From: Clostridiales bacterium
Lineage (GTDB): Bacteria; Bacillota; Clostridia; Christensenellales; Aristaeellaceae
Assembly (NCBI GenBank): GCA_004552515.1
Contig: SFOF01000043.1
Coordinates: 1-13,093, forward strand
Direction: 5' to 3'
Length of the DNA stretch: 13,093 bases
The position numbers were made by a program, and so were the translations under genes. The notes under the pieces were generated by a model. It saw only the letters and a program-made list of their open reading frames with translations. It made no database searches and was not told the DNA's origin. Positions 6,771-12,773 of the stretch are shown here, piece after piece (within the stretch, counting starts at the first letter, position 1; the number at the start of each line of letters is the position of its first letter).

Positions 6771-7460
6771 TTATTCTTCATTCAGCGCCCAGCGGAAGTG
6801 CGCGAGGATCCGCCGCGCCGTCAGAGCGTCCTCCTCGAATGCGCCGTGGCCGGTGTGGTGGATGACGTAGGGCTGGCCCTGCGCGTTGCGCCGGTCGGAA
6901 ATCACGGCGATGTGGCCGTCGTAGATCACGAAATCGCCCGGCTGCCAGGCGGCCACGTCGTCCGCGTCGGTCGTCAGCTCCAGGCAGTGCCGCTCGAAAA
7001 ACACACGCAGATTGACCACGCGCCGGAAGTCGATGTTGGAATCGGGCAGGCCGTTCGCCAGCGGGTAGGCCTCCGGATGCGCGCCCACATCCTGATCGAG
7101 CATGGCCTTGAAATCATAGCCGGCCTCCTTCAGCGCGCGCCAGATCACGTCCGCGCATACGCCCTGTCCCTCGGGCGGATAGCCGCCGGCAAAGTAATCG
7201 CTGACATATTCGGGCTGGGAGCGGATATAGCGGCGCGCGGCCAGCATGATGTCGGTGTAGTCGTCGATGAGATCGCCGTCCGCGTCGGCGCTGCTGTAGA
7301 GCGTGGCCACGCCGAAGCGGACGCGGGCATACCAGGCGGGCAGCTTGAAGGGCGCGAGAACCAGCATAAAGACGATGAGCGCGATGAGAAGCGCTCTAAA
7401 AAGGCGAAAAAATCGAAAGCGCGGCCGCCGTTTTGCGGTCGTTTCGGGCGCGTTGTCCAT
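6771..7460 (-). CDS. DUF1287 domain protein, membrane-anchored
   Basis: A 229-residue protein with a basic N-terminus (KRRPRFRFFR), one hydrophobic segment at about 20-38 and a C-terminal DUF1287 domain that should face outside. Diagnostic blocks are GVCADVIWRAL (100-110), DSNIDFRRVVNLRVFF (140-155), WQPGDFVIY (172-180), DGHIAVISDRR (181-191) and IHHTGHG (200-206). Cys102, His183 and the HH pair recall the Cys/His arrangement of NlpC/P60-like hydrolases, but no activity is established for the family. The Asp-rich DADGDLIDDYTD (59-70) before the domain may bind calcium; I recall similar sequences in clostridial homologues. ATG 7460 has GGAG about 12 nt upstream. It ends in the promoter region of the acetyltransferase operon (TAA at 6773-6771), with no clear terminator between. 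Confidence 0.85.
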   Translation of the reverse strand: MDNAPETTAKRRPRFRFFRLFRALLIALIVFMLVLAPFKLPAWYARVRFGVATLYSSADADGDLIDDYTDIMLAARRYIRSQPEYVSDYFAGGYPPEGQGVCADVIWRALKEAGYDFKAMLDQDVGAHPEAYPLANGLPDSNIDFRRVVNLRVFFERHCLELTTDADDVAAWQPGDFVIYDGHIAVISDRRNAQGQPYVIHHTGHGAFEEDALTARRILAHFRWALNEE

Positions 7461-7895
7461 CGTAAAGTCACACTCCGCAGGATTTGTCGTATTTCATATC
7501 ATTCCTTTGAATTTGACGAGAAATTTGCCGGGAAGGTTTCGCATATTTCGCAAATCGCCGGAATATACATGATAATACGATGATAAAGCGATGAGAGGAT
7601 GATGACGAATGTGGCGCGCTGTCCCAAATTTCAAACGCGATACGGGCTGATTGAAAATTGCAATCCCTGAAAACAGGCGAAGATCAGCTGAAAAGTGGAA
7701 AAAACGACAATATGGCGGCGAGAGATGTAATGTTCTGTGACACGTCATATATATACAGGAGCGTATAGAATGATTTATGGAAACTGCCCTATAAAATGGG
7801 CGCGAAATGAGAAAAAGAGGATTTTCAAAATTCAGCGTCGTATACAGCAGGGAGCAATGAACGCGTTGCGCTTTGACAATATCGGAGGGATACGC
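7461..7895. other. AT-richer divergent intergenic region
   Basis: This separates the - strand DUF1287 gene from the + strand membrane-protein gene and must hold both promoters, though neither is clear-cut; TATATA-like stretches occur at 7748-7754 and TATAAA at 7790-7795 without good -35 partners. A 7-nt direct repeat TTTCGCA occurs at 7537-7543 and 7546-7552 (9-nt period), a possible protein-binding site upstream of the DUF1287 gene. A second AGGAG-ATG pair (AGGAG 7757-7761, ATG 7770) is in frame with the gene at 7896 and could be an alternative start. Confidence 0.5.
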
Positions 7896-8408
7896 ATGGT
7901 TACCGTAAAACGACAAAGGAAACGCAGCCTGGTCAATCCCCGCGGGCGGCAGGTCATCGTCGCGCTGAGCGCGCTGCTGGCGCTGGCCGTTATCGCGGGC
8001 GCGATCGCGCTGGTTGCGCTGATGCGCCTGAACAGCCGCATGGAGGATCTGAACGGCTATATCGCCAAATCCATCCGCACGGACATCAATCAGGCCATCC
8101 AGTGCTATGACACGCTGGAGCGCAAGGGCGACGACGCGGCTGCCGATGCGCTGGGCAGCATGAAGCGCTATATGTATTCGGCCTATGGCATGAACAGGCT
8201 GCTCATCGAGGCGCGCGGCGAGCGATACGCGCTCCTGGACGCGTCGGCCTACAACAGCTTCCAGACCGCCGTGGGCGAATATGAGCGGCTGCTGGCCAAC
8301 GGTCAGGCGACCGGCACGACCCGCGCGACGCTGGGCGACTGCGTGAAATCCCTGCGCGCCATGCTCTCCGCGCGCTTTGACGAGAGCGATAATCTTCTGC
8401 CGCAGTAA
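7896..8408 (+). CDS. Hypothetical single-pass membrane protein
   Basis: I do not recognise a family. The 170-residue product has a very basic N-terminus (KRQRKR), one strong hydrophobic helix (about 23-47, AVIAGAIALVALM) and a helical, charged C-terminal domain that would lie outside, with regularly spaced Leu and Met (MEDLNGYIAK, LERKGDDAAADALGSM) suggesting a helical bundle or coiled coil. ATG 7896 is preferred because GGAGG lies 7 nt before it and codon use becomes GC-rich from there on. An in-frame ATG at 7770 with AGGAG at 8 nt would give 212 residues, but that extra segment has AT-rich, atypical codons. The product ends in NLLPQ and is followed by a good terminator, so it is monocistronic. 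It is divergent from the DUF1287 gene; any shared function is speculative. Confidence 0.7.
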   Translation: MVTVKRQRKRSLVNPRGRQVIVALSALLALAVIAGAIALVALMRLNSRMEDLNGYIAKSIRTDINQAIQCYDTLERKGDDAAADALGSMKRYMYSAYGMNRLLIEARGERYALLDASAYNSFQTAVGEYERLLANGQATGTTRATLGDCVKSLRAMLSARFDESDNLLPQ

Positions 8409-8429
8409 AAGCGGCTGATTACAAATTGC

Positions 8430-8472
8430 GCCTCCCGCGCCGCATTGAAACCGGCTGCCGGGAGGCTCTTTC
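8430..8472 (+). terminator. Intrinsic terminator between convergent genes
   Basis: A perfect 8-bp stem GCCTCCCG / CGGGAGGC (8430-8437 with 8459-8466), with a further GCCG/CGGC pairing in the loop, is followed by TCTTTC. It closes the + strand membrane-protein gene. Read from the - strand it is followed by GCAATTTG, so it may also stop the convergent 51-residue gene, less efficiently. Confidence 0.75.
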
Positions 8473-8480
8473 ATGCGCGG

Positions 8481-8636
8481 CTACAGATCGTCCGCGTCCT
8501 GAACAGGCTCCTCGTCATAGAGCGGATTGCCCGTCCAGCTTCCCTGAACGTCGCTGTGGAGCTGCTCGTCGCCGCCGGAAAATTCCTCGAGGGAGCGAAC
8601 GAGCTGCTTATCCTGCCGCTTTTTCTTTTTGTCCAT
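8481..8636 (-). CDS. Small hydrophilic conserved-looking protein, 51 residues
   Basis: A short ORF of 51 codons plus TAG. It begins with a lysine cluster (MDKKKKRQDKQLVRSLEEF), continues with DVQGSWTGNPLYDEE and ends acidic in PVQDADDL. I recall small clostridial proteins with the same DV-GS-TG and VQDADDL ending, without known function; this memory is not verified. Base use is normal for coding sequence, and the ORF fills the space between the ttcA terminator and the convergent terminator at 8430-8466. The start ATG 8636 follows GGGGTG and ATTTTT; that weak Shine-Dalgarno is part of the 3' arm of the ttcA terminator, so readthrough transcripts would have it base-paired. No membrane segment; probably cytoplasmic. 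No independent promoter is convincing. Confidence 0.65.
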   Translation of the reverse strand: MDKKKKRQDKQLVRSLEEFSGGDEQLHSDVQGSWTGNPLYDEEPVQDADDL

Positions 8637-8669
8637 AAAAATCACCCCGTCGATAGCTTCGGCGGGGCG
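8637..8669 (-). terminator. Intrinsic terminator of the mgtE-ttcA operon (possibly bidirectional)
   Basis: On the - strand CGCCCCG (8669-8663) pairs with CGGGGTG (8649-8643), including one G-T wobble, and is followed by ATTTTT, which runs directly into the ATG of the 51-residue gene. On the + strand the same hairpin is followed after four bases by GTTTTTT, so it could act both ways. It lies 8 nt behind the ttcA stop codon. Confidence 0.75.
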
Positions 8670-8677
8670 CGCGTTTT

Positions 8678-9406
8678 TTATGCGTCGGGCTTCGGTTTGT
8701 CCCAGAGCGCATACTGCTCGTCGTTGCGCAGCGCGGTCAGGAGCTGCTCGCGGGCGTTGGGCACGCTGCGGCAGATGTGATCGAGCAGCGCCTTCATGTC
8801 CTCGCGCCTGGTATAGCCGTTGGCCGGGCAGGGCGAGGGCACGACGGGCAGGGAGAGCGCCTTCACATAGTGGATGACGTCCTTTTCGGAAACGTAGATC
8901 ATCGGGCGGATCTGGGTCATGCCGCTGCGGGTCAGGCGCGTCACCGGCTGGAATGTGTGGATGCGGCCCTCATAAAGCATACTCATCAGCAGCGTTTCCA
9001 GCGCGTCGTCGCGGTGATGCCCCAGCGCCAGCTTGTTGAGGCCGCGCTCGTTGCACAGATCGTTCAGCGCGCCGCGCCGCATTTTGGAGCAGAGCGCGCA
9101 GGGGTTCTTTTCGTGCCGCTCTTCAAAGACGATGCGGCCGATTTCCGTTTCGCGCACGGTGTAGGGCACGTCGATTTTCTCGCACAGCGCGCGGATGGGC
9201 TGAAGATCGAACGGCTCAAGCCCCGTGGTCAGCGTGAGCGCCTCCAGCTCGAAGGGATGCGGGCTAAAGCGGCGGTAGAGCGAGAGCGCATAGAGCAGCA
9301 GCACGCTGTCCTTGCCGCCCGACACGCCCACGGCCACGCGGTCGCCGGACTCGATCATATGATAGTCCTGATCGGCGCGGCGGATGCAGCCCAGAATTTC
9401 TTTCAT
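8678..9406 (-). CDS. ttcA: TtcA-type tRNA 2-thiocytidine biosynthesis protein
   Basis: A PP-loop ATPase that activates cytidine 32 of certain tRNAs for thiolation, using an oxygen-sensitive iron-sulfur cluster; cytoplasmic. The 242-residue protein has the PP-loop SGGKDS (29-34), the Cys pair C103xxC106, LGHHRDD (128-134) and a third cysteine C193 in PCPANG; these three cysteines match the [4Fe-4S] ligands of TtcA. It is shorter than the E. coli enzyme (about 310), as expected for the compact Gram-positive members; a related tRNA thiolase cannot be excluded. The start is ATG 9406 with AAAGGAG 11 nt upstream. It follows mgtE by 19 nt with its ribosome binding site just behind the mgtE stop, so the two are co-transcribed; tRNA thiolation has no obvious link to magnesium import. 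A terminator follows directly. Confidence 0.85.
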   Translation of the reverse strand: MKEILGCIRRADQDYHMIESGDRVAVGVSGGKDSVLLLYALSLYRRFSPHPFELEALTLTTGLEPFDLQPIRALCEKIDVPYTVRETEIGRIVFEERHEKNPCALCSKMRRGALNDLCNERGLNKLALGHHRDDALETLLMSMLYEGRIHTFQPVTRLTRSGMTQIRPMIYVSEKDVIHYVKALSLPVVPSPCPANGYTRREDMKALLDHICRSVPNAREQLLTALRNDEQYALWDKPKPDA

Positions 9407-9425
9407 GTGTGAGAGCGCTCCTTTG

Positions 9426-10808
9426 TCAGACGTGCATGACGGCGGTGGCGATGGAAAAGAGTATGGTCAGCGAGCAGGCGTCCACCAGCGTGGTGATGAG
9501 CGGGCTGGCCATGAGCGCCGGGTCGAGATGCAGCTTGGAGGCGAACAGCGGCAGCGTACAGCCGATCGACTTGGCGATCAGCACGGTCAGGAACATGGCG
9601 ACCGAAACCACCATTGTGACGGTGACGGTGTCGGCGGTCACGCCGGCGGTGAATGTGTAGAGCAGCAGCTGACGGCCGACATTGACCAGCATGAGCACGC
9701 CGCCCACCAGCATCGCCACGCGTGCCTCGCGCCACCAGACCTTGAGTATGTCGCTGAAGTGAACCTCGCCCAGCGCAAGGCCGCGGATGACCAGCGTCGA
9801 GGACTGTGCGCCGCAGTTTCCGCCGGTGTCCATCAGCATGGGCAGACAGGCGGTCAGCAGCACGCCGAGCTTGCCGGTGTCGCTGAGCACGTCCTCGAAA
9901 TGGGTGATGATCATGCCGGTGAACGTGGCCGAGATCATGAGGATGAGCAGCCACGGGATGCGGTTTTTGAACAGCGTGATGATCGGGGTCTTGAGGTACT
10001 GGTCGTCGGAGGGGAGCAGACCGCCCATCTTTTCGATGTCCTCTGTGTTCTCCTCTTCGATAACGTCCATGATGTCGTCGGCGGTGACGATGCCCACCAG
10101 ACGGTTCTCGTTGTCGACGACCGGTATGCTCATCAGGTCGTACTTGCGCACGGTGTCGGCGACGACCTCCTGATCGTCCAGCGTCTTGACCGATATGAAG
10201 TTGGTCGCCATGATGTCGGAGACCGGCTTGTCCTCATCGGCGAGAATCAGATGCCGCAGCGCGACGGTGCCCACCAGATGGCGCTGGCTGTCGATGACAT
10301 AGCAGGTGTAGATGGTTTCCTTGTCCAGGCCGGTCTTGCGCAGCGATTCCATCGCCTGGCGCACGGTCATGGAGCTGTGGAACTCGGCAAACTCGATGGT
10401 CATGATCGAGCCGGCCGAATTTTCCGGGTATTTGAGGAACTGGTTGATCAGCGCGCGCTTTGTGGGATCGGTGTTCTGCAAGACGCGCTTGACGACCGAC
10501 GCGGGCAGCTCTTCGAGGAAATCGACCGCGTCGTCCAGGAACATTTCGTCCAGCAGGGAGTGGATTTCGCCGTCGCCGATCAGCGTGACCAGCTGCTGCT
10601 GCTGCTCGCTGTCGATATAGGCGAACACTTCCGCCGCGATGTCCTTGGGCAGTATGCGGAACACCATCAGCAGCTTTTCGCTCTCAAGGCTCTCCATAAA
10701 CGAGGCGATATCGACCACGTTGAGCATGAGCAGCGCGCCGCGCAGTTCATTTTTCTTATTGCCGTCCACCAGCTGCATCAGCCGGCTGTGAATGATTTCG
10801 CGATCCAT
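9426..10808 (-). CDS. mgtE: Magnesium transporter MgtE
   Basis: A homodimeric Mg2+ channel of the cytoplasmic membrane, gated by magnesium bound to its cytosolic domains. The 460 residues (family about 450) comprise an N domain of helical repeats (about 1-125), two CBS domains starting near PENSAGSIM (about 128-255), a plug helix rich in acidic residues (DVIEEENTEDIEKMGG) and a five-helix C-terminal pore (about 280-460). Pore signatures are PMLMDTGGNCGAQSS (323-337) and Asp443 in TTLVDACS, corresponding to the selectivity aspartate of the Thermus protein. ATG 10808 is chosen because AAAGGAGGG lies 9 nt before it; the earlier in-frame ATG at 10829 falls inside that ribosome binding site region. 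Preceded by a 330-nt structured leader with its own promoter and terminator, which suggests control by attenuation. First gene of mgtE-ttcA. Confidence 0.95.
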   Translation of the reverse strand: MDREIIHSRLMQLVDGNKKNELRGALLMLNVVDIASFMESLESEKLLMVFRILPKDIAAEVFAYIDSEQQQQLVTLIGDGEIHSLLDEMFLDDAVDFLEELPASVVKRVLQNTDPTKRALINQFLKYPENSAGSIMTIEFAEFHSSMTVRQAMESLRKTGLDKETIYTCYVIDSQRHLVGTVALRHLILADEDKPVSDIMATNFISVKTLDDQEVVADTVRKYDLMSIPVVDNENRLVGIVTADDIMDVIEEENTEDIEKMGGLLPSDDQYLKTPIITLFKNRIPWLLILMISATFTGMIITHFEDVLSDTGKLGVLLTACLPMLMDTGGNCGAQSSTLVIRGLALGEVHFSDILKVWWREARVAMLVGGVLMLVNVGRQLLLYTFTAGVTADTVTVTMVVSVAMFLTVLIAKSIGCTLPLFASKLHLDPALMASPLITTLVDACSLTILFSIATAVMHV

Positions 10809-10872
10809 GGGAAAACGCCCTCCTTTCATGTGTGCGGCGGTTGGGCCTGAATCCCGTCCGCCAAAATCGCAA

Positions 10873-10910
10873 CGAAAACAAGACACCCTGCCGGCACGCG
10901 GCTGTGTCTT
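10873..10910 (-). terminator. Intrinsic terminator inside the mgtE leader (attenuator candidate)
   Basis: On the - strand AAGACAC (10910-10904) pairs perfectly with GTGTCTT (10886-10880); GCCG/CGGC pair inside the loop, and GTTTTC follows. It lies about 65-70 nt before the mgtE start, between the promoter at 11174-11146 and the gene, so RNA polymerase must pass it to transcribe mgtE. An upstream GTCTT (near 10934) could pair with the AAGAC of the first arm as a weak competing structure. Confidence 0.6.
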
Positions 10911-11100
10911 TGGCGTTATGCGATGTGATGAAAGAAGACGATATAATGAAGAGCGATCGCGCGCTTCAGAGCCTGCCCGTCAGACGGCGGCCATGAGCGC
11001 CCTTTCAGAAACGTGCGCCGTGAAAACCGGATGCGCACGCGCGTCTACTTCGATACACGCCTTCGACCATCGAGCATCTACCGCCAACGTCCATCCGGCT
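10911..11100 (-). promoter_or_regulatory. Structured mgtE leader, possible riboswitch or leader-peptide attenuator
   Basis: Read on the - strand, CCGGATG (11098-11092) pairs with CATCCGG (11033-11027), extended by A-U and G-U pairs. It encloses a TCGA-TGG-TCGA hairpin (11073-11063) and a GCGT/ACGC hairpin (11060-11041), giving a three-way-junction outline. Downstream hairpins include CCGT-CTG-ACGG near 10986-10976. The position upstream of mgtE and before a terminator is where the Mg2+-sensing M-box usually lies, but I cannot find its conserved sequences (TTAGGTGAGGCTCC, CAGTGCTAAAGCTC). Structures are seen by eye only and are not evidence of ligand binding. Confidence 0.45.
11005..11094 (-). 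CDS. Possible 29-residue leader peptide in the mgtE 5' region
   Basis: ATG 11094 stands 9 nt behind a perfect AGGAGG (11109-11104) and opens a 29-codon frame ending in TGA at 11005. The ORF begins about 45 nt after the predicted transcript start. The peptide begins MDVGGRCSMVEG and continues with a basic YRSRR segment; it contains no run of one amino acid, no proline stretch and no hydrophobic helix. The start codon is inside the closing stem of the leader fold, so translation and folding would exclude each other. It may be a regulatory upstream ORF whose translation affects the downstream terminator, or chance. No family recognised. Confidence 0.35.
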   Translation of the reverse strand: MDVGGRCSMVEGVYRSRRACASGFHGARF

Positions 11101-11145
11101 CCACCTCCTGAAAAATGGCTTAAACTGAATTGGAATCCACTATTA

Positions 11146-11174
11146 AGAATACAACCGGCGCGGCAAGTTGTCAA
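11146..11174 (-). promoter_or_regulatory. Sigma-A promoter of mgtE-ttcA
   Basis: On the - strand TTGACA (11174-11169), exactly 17 nt, then TATTCT (11151-11146). Transcription should start near 11139, about 330 nt before the mgtE start codon. No other gene lies between, so the long leader belongs to mgtE. Confidence 0.75.
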
Positions 11175-11278
11175 GCCGCCGCGCCGATGGAATCCATGCG
11201 CATACTGGCGTAAAAATGATGAATATTCGCTCGGGAACAGGGCGAAAACGGCAGATTTTTGTGAAAGAAACGCATAAT

Positions 11279-11305
11279 CATGCAAAATGCTTTGATTTTA
11301 GCATG
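11279..11305. repeat. AT-containing inverted repeat downstream of the dipeptidase gene
   Basis: On the + strand CATGCAAAAT (11279-11288), a 6-nt spacer and ATTTT-A-GCATG (11295-11305) form 10 base pairs with one bulged base. It lies about 36 nt beyond the pepV stop and about 105 nt before the mgtE -35. It may serve as a weak terminator for the dipeptidase operon, although no long T run follows on the - strand (ATTATGCGTTTC), or as a protein-binding site. Confidence 0.4.
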
Positions 11306-11340
11306 GGCGCTTTCCCTAAATTTTATGTATGGCGCGCGCG

Positions 11341-12771
11341 TTAAATGCCCCTGATCGCCTCGTCCAGCGCCAGTGTCATGGCGGCGATCATCGCGCTGGC
11401 GCGCACAAAGCCGTCGATGCAGATGTATTCGTCCGGCGCGTGACATTCGCCGTGTCCGGCGGGCAGGTTCAGCACGCGCGCGTCGCCGCCCATGGTCGTG
11501 CCTATGGTGAAGGCGTTGGGCAGGTATTTGCAATAGGTGCCGCCGCCCATGTAATAGGGGCGCGCGTCGGGATACCCGCTGGCCGCGCGGAAGGTTTCGA
11601 GCAGCGCCTGTGCGAGGGGATGCTCCTCGGGAATGGTGAAGGCGGAGGAATCGCCGTGAATCCCGATGGAGAAGCCGCGCGCGCCGAACCATTCGCGGAG
11701 CCTGGCCGTAATCTCCGCGCCGGAAACGTGCTCGCCGTGCCGGATGTCCAGCGTGAACATGAAGCGGCCGTTTTCCGTGCACGCGATGCCGTTGGCCACG
11801 GTCAGGTCGCCCAGCGTGTCGTCGTGATCGGCCACGCCCAGCGCCGCGCCGTTCGTGTCCGAAAGCGCGAGGGCGATTGTGTCCAGAACGCCGCGGTCAT
11901 GGGCGCTCAGGCCGTCACAGTCCTTCAGGAGCGCGCACAGCCGCCGCAGCGCGCTGTCGCCCTGATGCGGATTGGCTGCGTGCGAGGCGACGCCCTTCAC
12001 ATCCAGCCGCAGCGTTTCGCCCTCGTCGGTCACGCTCAGCCACGGCTGGGGACGCGCGTTCAACCAGCCTGCGAGCGCGTCGCTCTTTTTCAGGCGCGCG
12101 GTCAGCTCGGCCATGACGGTGTTGTAGGCCTCGCCGCCGTTCAGCGAGAGCACGTCGGACAGCGGCACGTCGAGCGAAATGTCAAGCCGCAGTATGCCGC
12201 GCTCGCCCAGCGAGACGGGAAAGCCGCCGTCGGGCACGAGTGAGGCGTCGGGCAGCGGCTGCTCGCGGGCAAAGGCGCGCAGATCGGCCATGCCGCTCTC
12301 CTCATTTGCGCCCATGAACACGGTGACGCGGCTTTCGAGCGGCAGCTTGAGATCGCGTGCGGCCTTGAGCAGATACAGCGCGGCGATCGCGCCGCTCTTG
12401 TCGTCGTTTACGCCGCGGCCGATGAGAAAGCCGTCCCTTTCGATTGTGTCGAACGGGCGGGTCAGCAGCCAGTCGGCCTCGTTGACCGGCACCACGTCCA
12501 CATGGGCGAAAAGGCCGATGTTCTTTTCGCCCGCGCCGAAATGGGCGAGGATATAGCCGCTCGCGTTGTGCTCGGTTACGTCGAAGCCGTTTTCACGATA
12601 GAGTGCGGCGGCCTCGCGCAGGGCGTCGTCGCATTCGCGGCCGAACGGCATATCGGTCTCGGCGGCGGAGCGCACCGAGGGCACGCGGCACAGGCGGACG
12701 AGATCGCGCACCATGTCGTCCCGATGGGCGCGCATATACTGGAGGATCGCTTCGTAATGCATGGCGTTCAT
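11341..12771 (-). CDS. pepV: M20 family dipeptidase, PepV type
   Basis: A cytoplasmic zinc metallopeptidase that cleaves dipeptides with broad specificity, in the final step of peptide use. The 476 residues match the PepV/Sapep size of about 470. Metal and catalytic residues appear in order: His90 (GLFAHVDVVP), the aspartate of GVNDDKSG (123/124), Glu157-Glu158 (GANEESG), Asp181 (VPDGGFP) and His444 (GECHAPDEYI), closely tracking H87, D119, E153, E154, D177 and H439 of Lactobacillus PepV as I recall them. The middle section (about 190-380) is the lid/dimerisation-like domain. The start is ATG 12771, with AAAGGA 9 nt upstream; a TTG at 12777 would be too close to that site. The upstream TfoX-domain gene ends 2 nt before this start, so translation is probably coupled. 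Other M20 peptidases remain possible. Confidence 0.85.
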   Translation of the reverse strand: MNAMHYEAILQYMRAHRDDMVRDLVRLCRVPSVRSAAETDMPFGRECDDALREAAALYRENGFDVTEHNASGYILAHFGAGEKNIGLFAHVDVVPVNEADWLLTRPFDTIERDGFLIGRGVNDDKSGAIAALYLLKAARDLKLPLESRVTVFMGANEESGMADLRAFAREQPLPDASLVPDGGFPVSLGERGILRLDISLDVPLSDVLSLNGGEAYNTVMAELTARLKKSDALAGWLNARPQPWLSVTDEGETLRLDVKGVASHAANPHQGDSALRRLCALLKDCDGLSAHDRGVLDTIALALSDTNGAALGVADHDDTLGDLTVANGIACTENGRFMFTLDIRHGEHVSGAEITARLREWFGARGFSIGIHGDSSAFTIPEEHPLAQALLETFRAASGYPDARPYYMGGGTYCKYLPNAFTIGTTMGGDARVLNLPAGHGECHAPDEYICIDGFVRASAMIAAMTLALDEAIRGI

Positions 12772-12773
12772 GG

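Noticed and set aside
10588..10606. CTG/CAG run inside mgtE as a trinucleotide repeat
   Set aside because: Short run encoding glutamines (EQQQQQL) in the helical N domain; nothing suggests an unstable repeat.
9384..10850. 488-codon open frame on the + strand opposite mgtE
   Set aside because: Shadow of mgtE; rich in His/Gln/Asp/Val from complementary codons, with no domain signature.
10809..10886. Longer MgtE starting at 10886 or 10829
   Set aside because: The ribosome binding site AAAGGAGGG at 10818-10826 would lie inside the coding sequence, and MgtE proteins align from the MDREIIHSR start.
11050..11110. AGGTGGAGCC in the mgtE leader as part of an M-box
   Set aside because: Only this short string resembles the M-box opening; the other conserved segments are not found.
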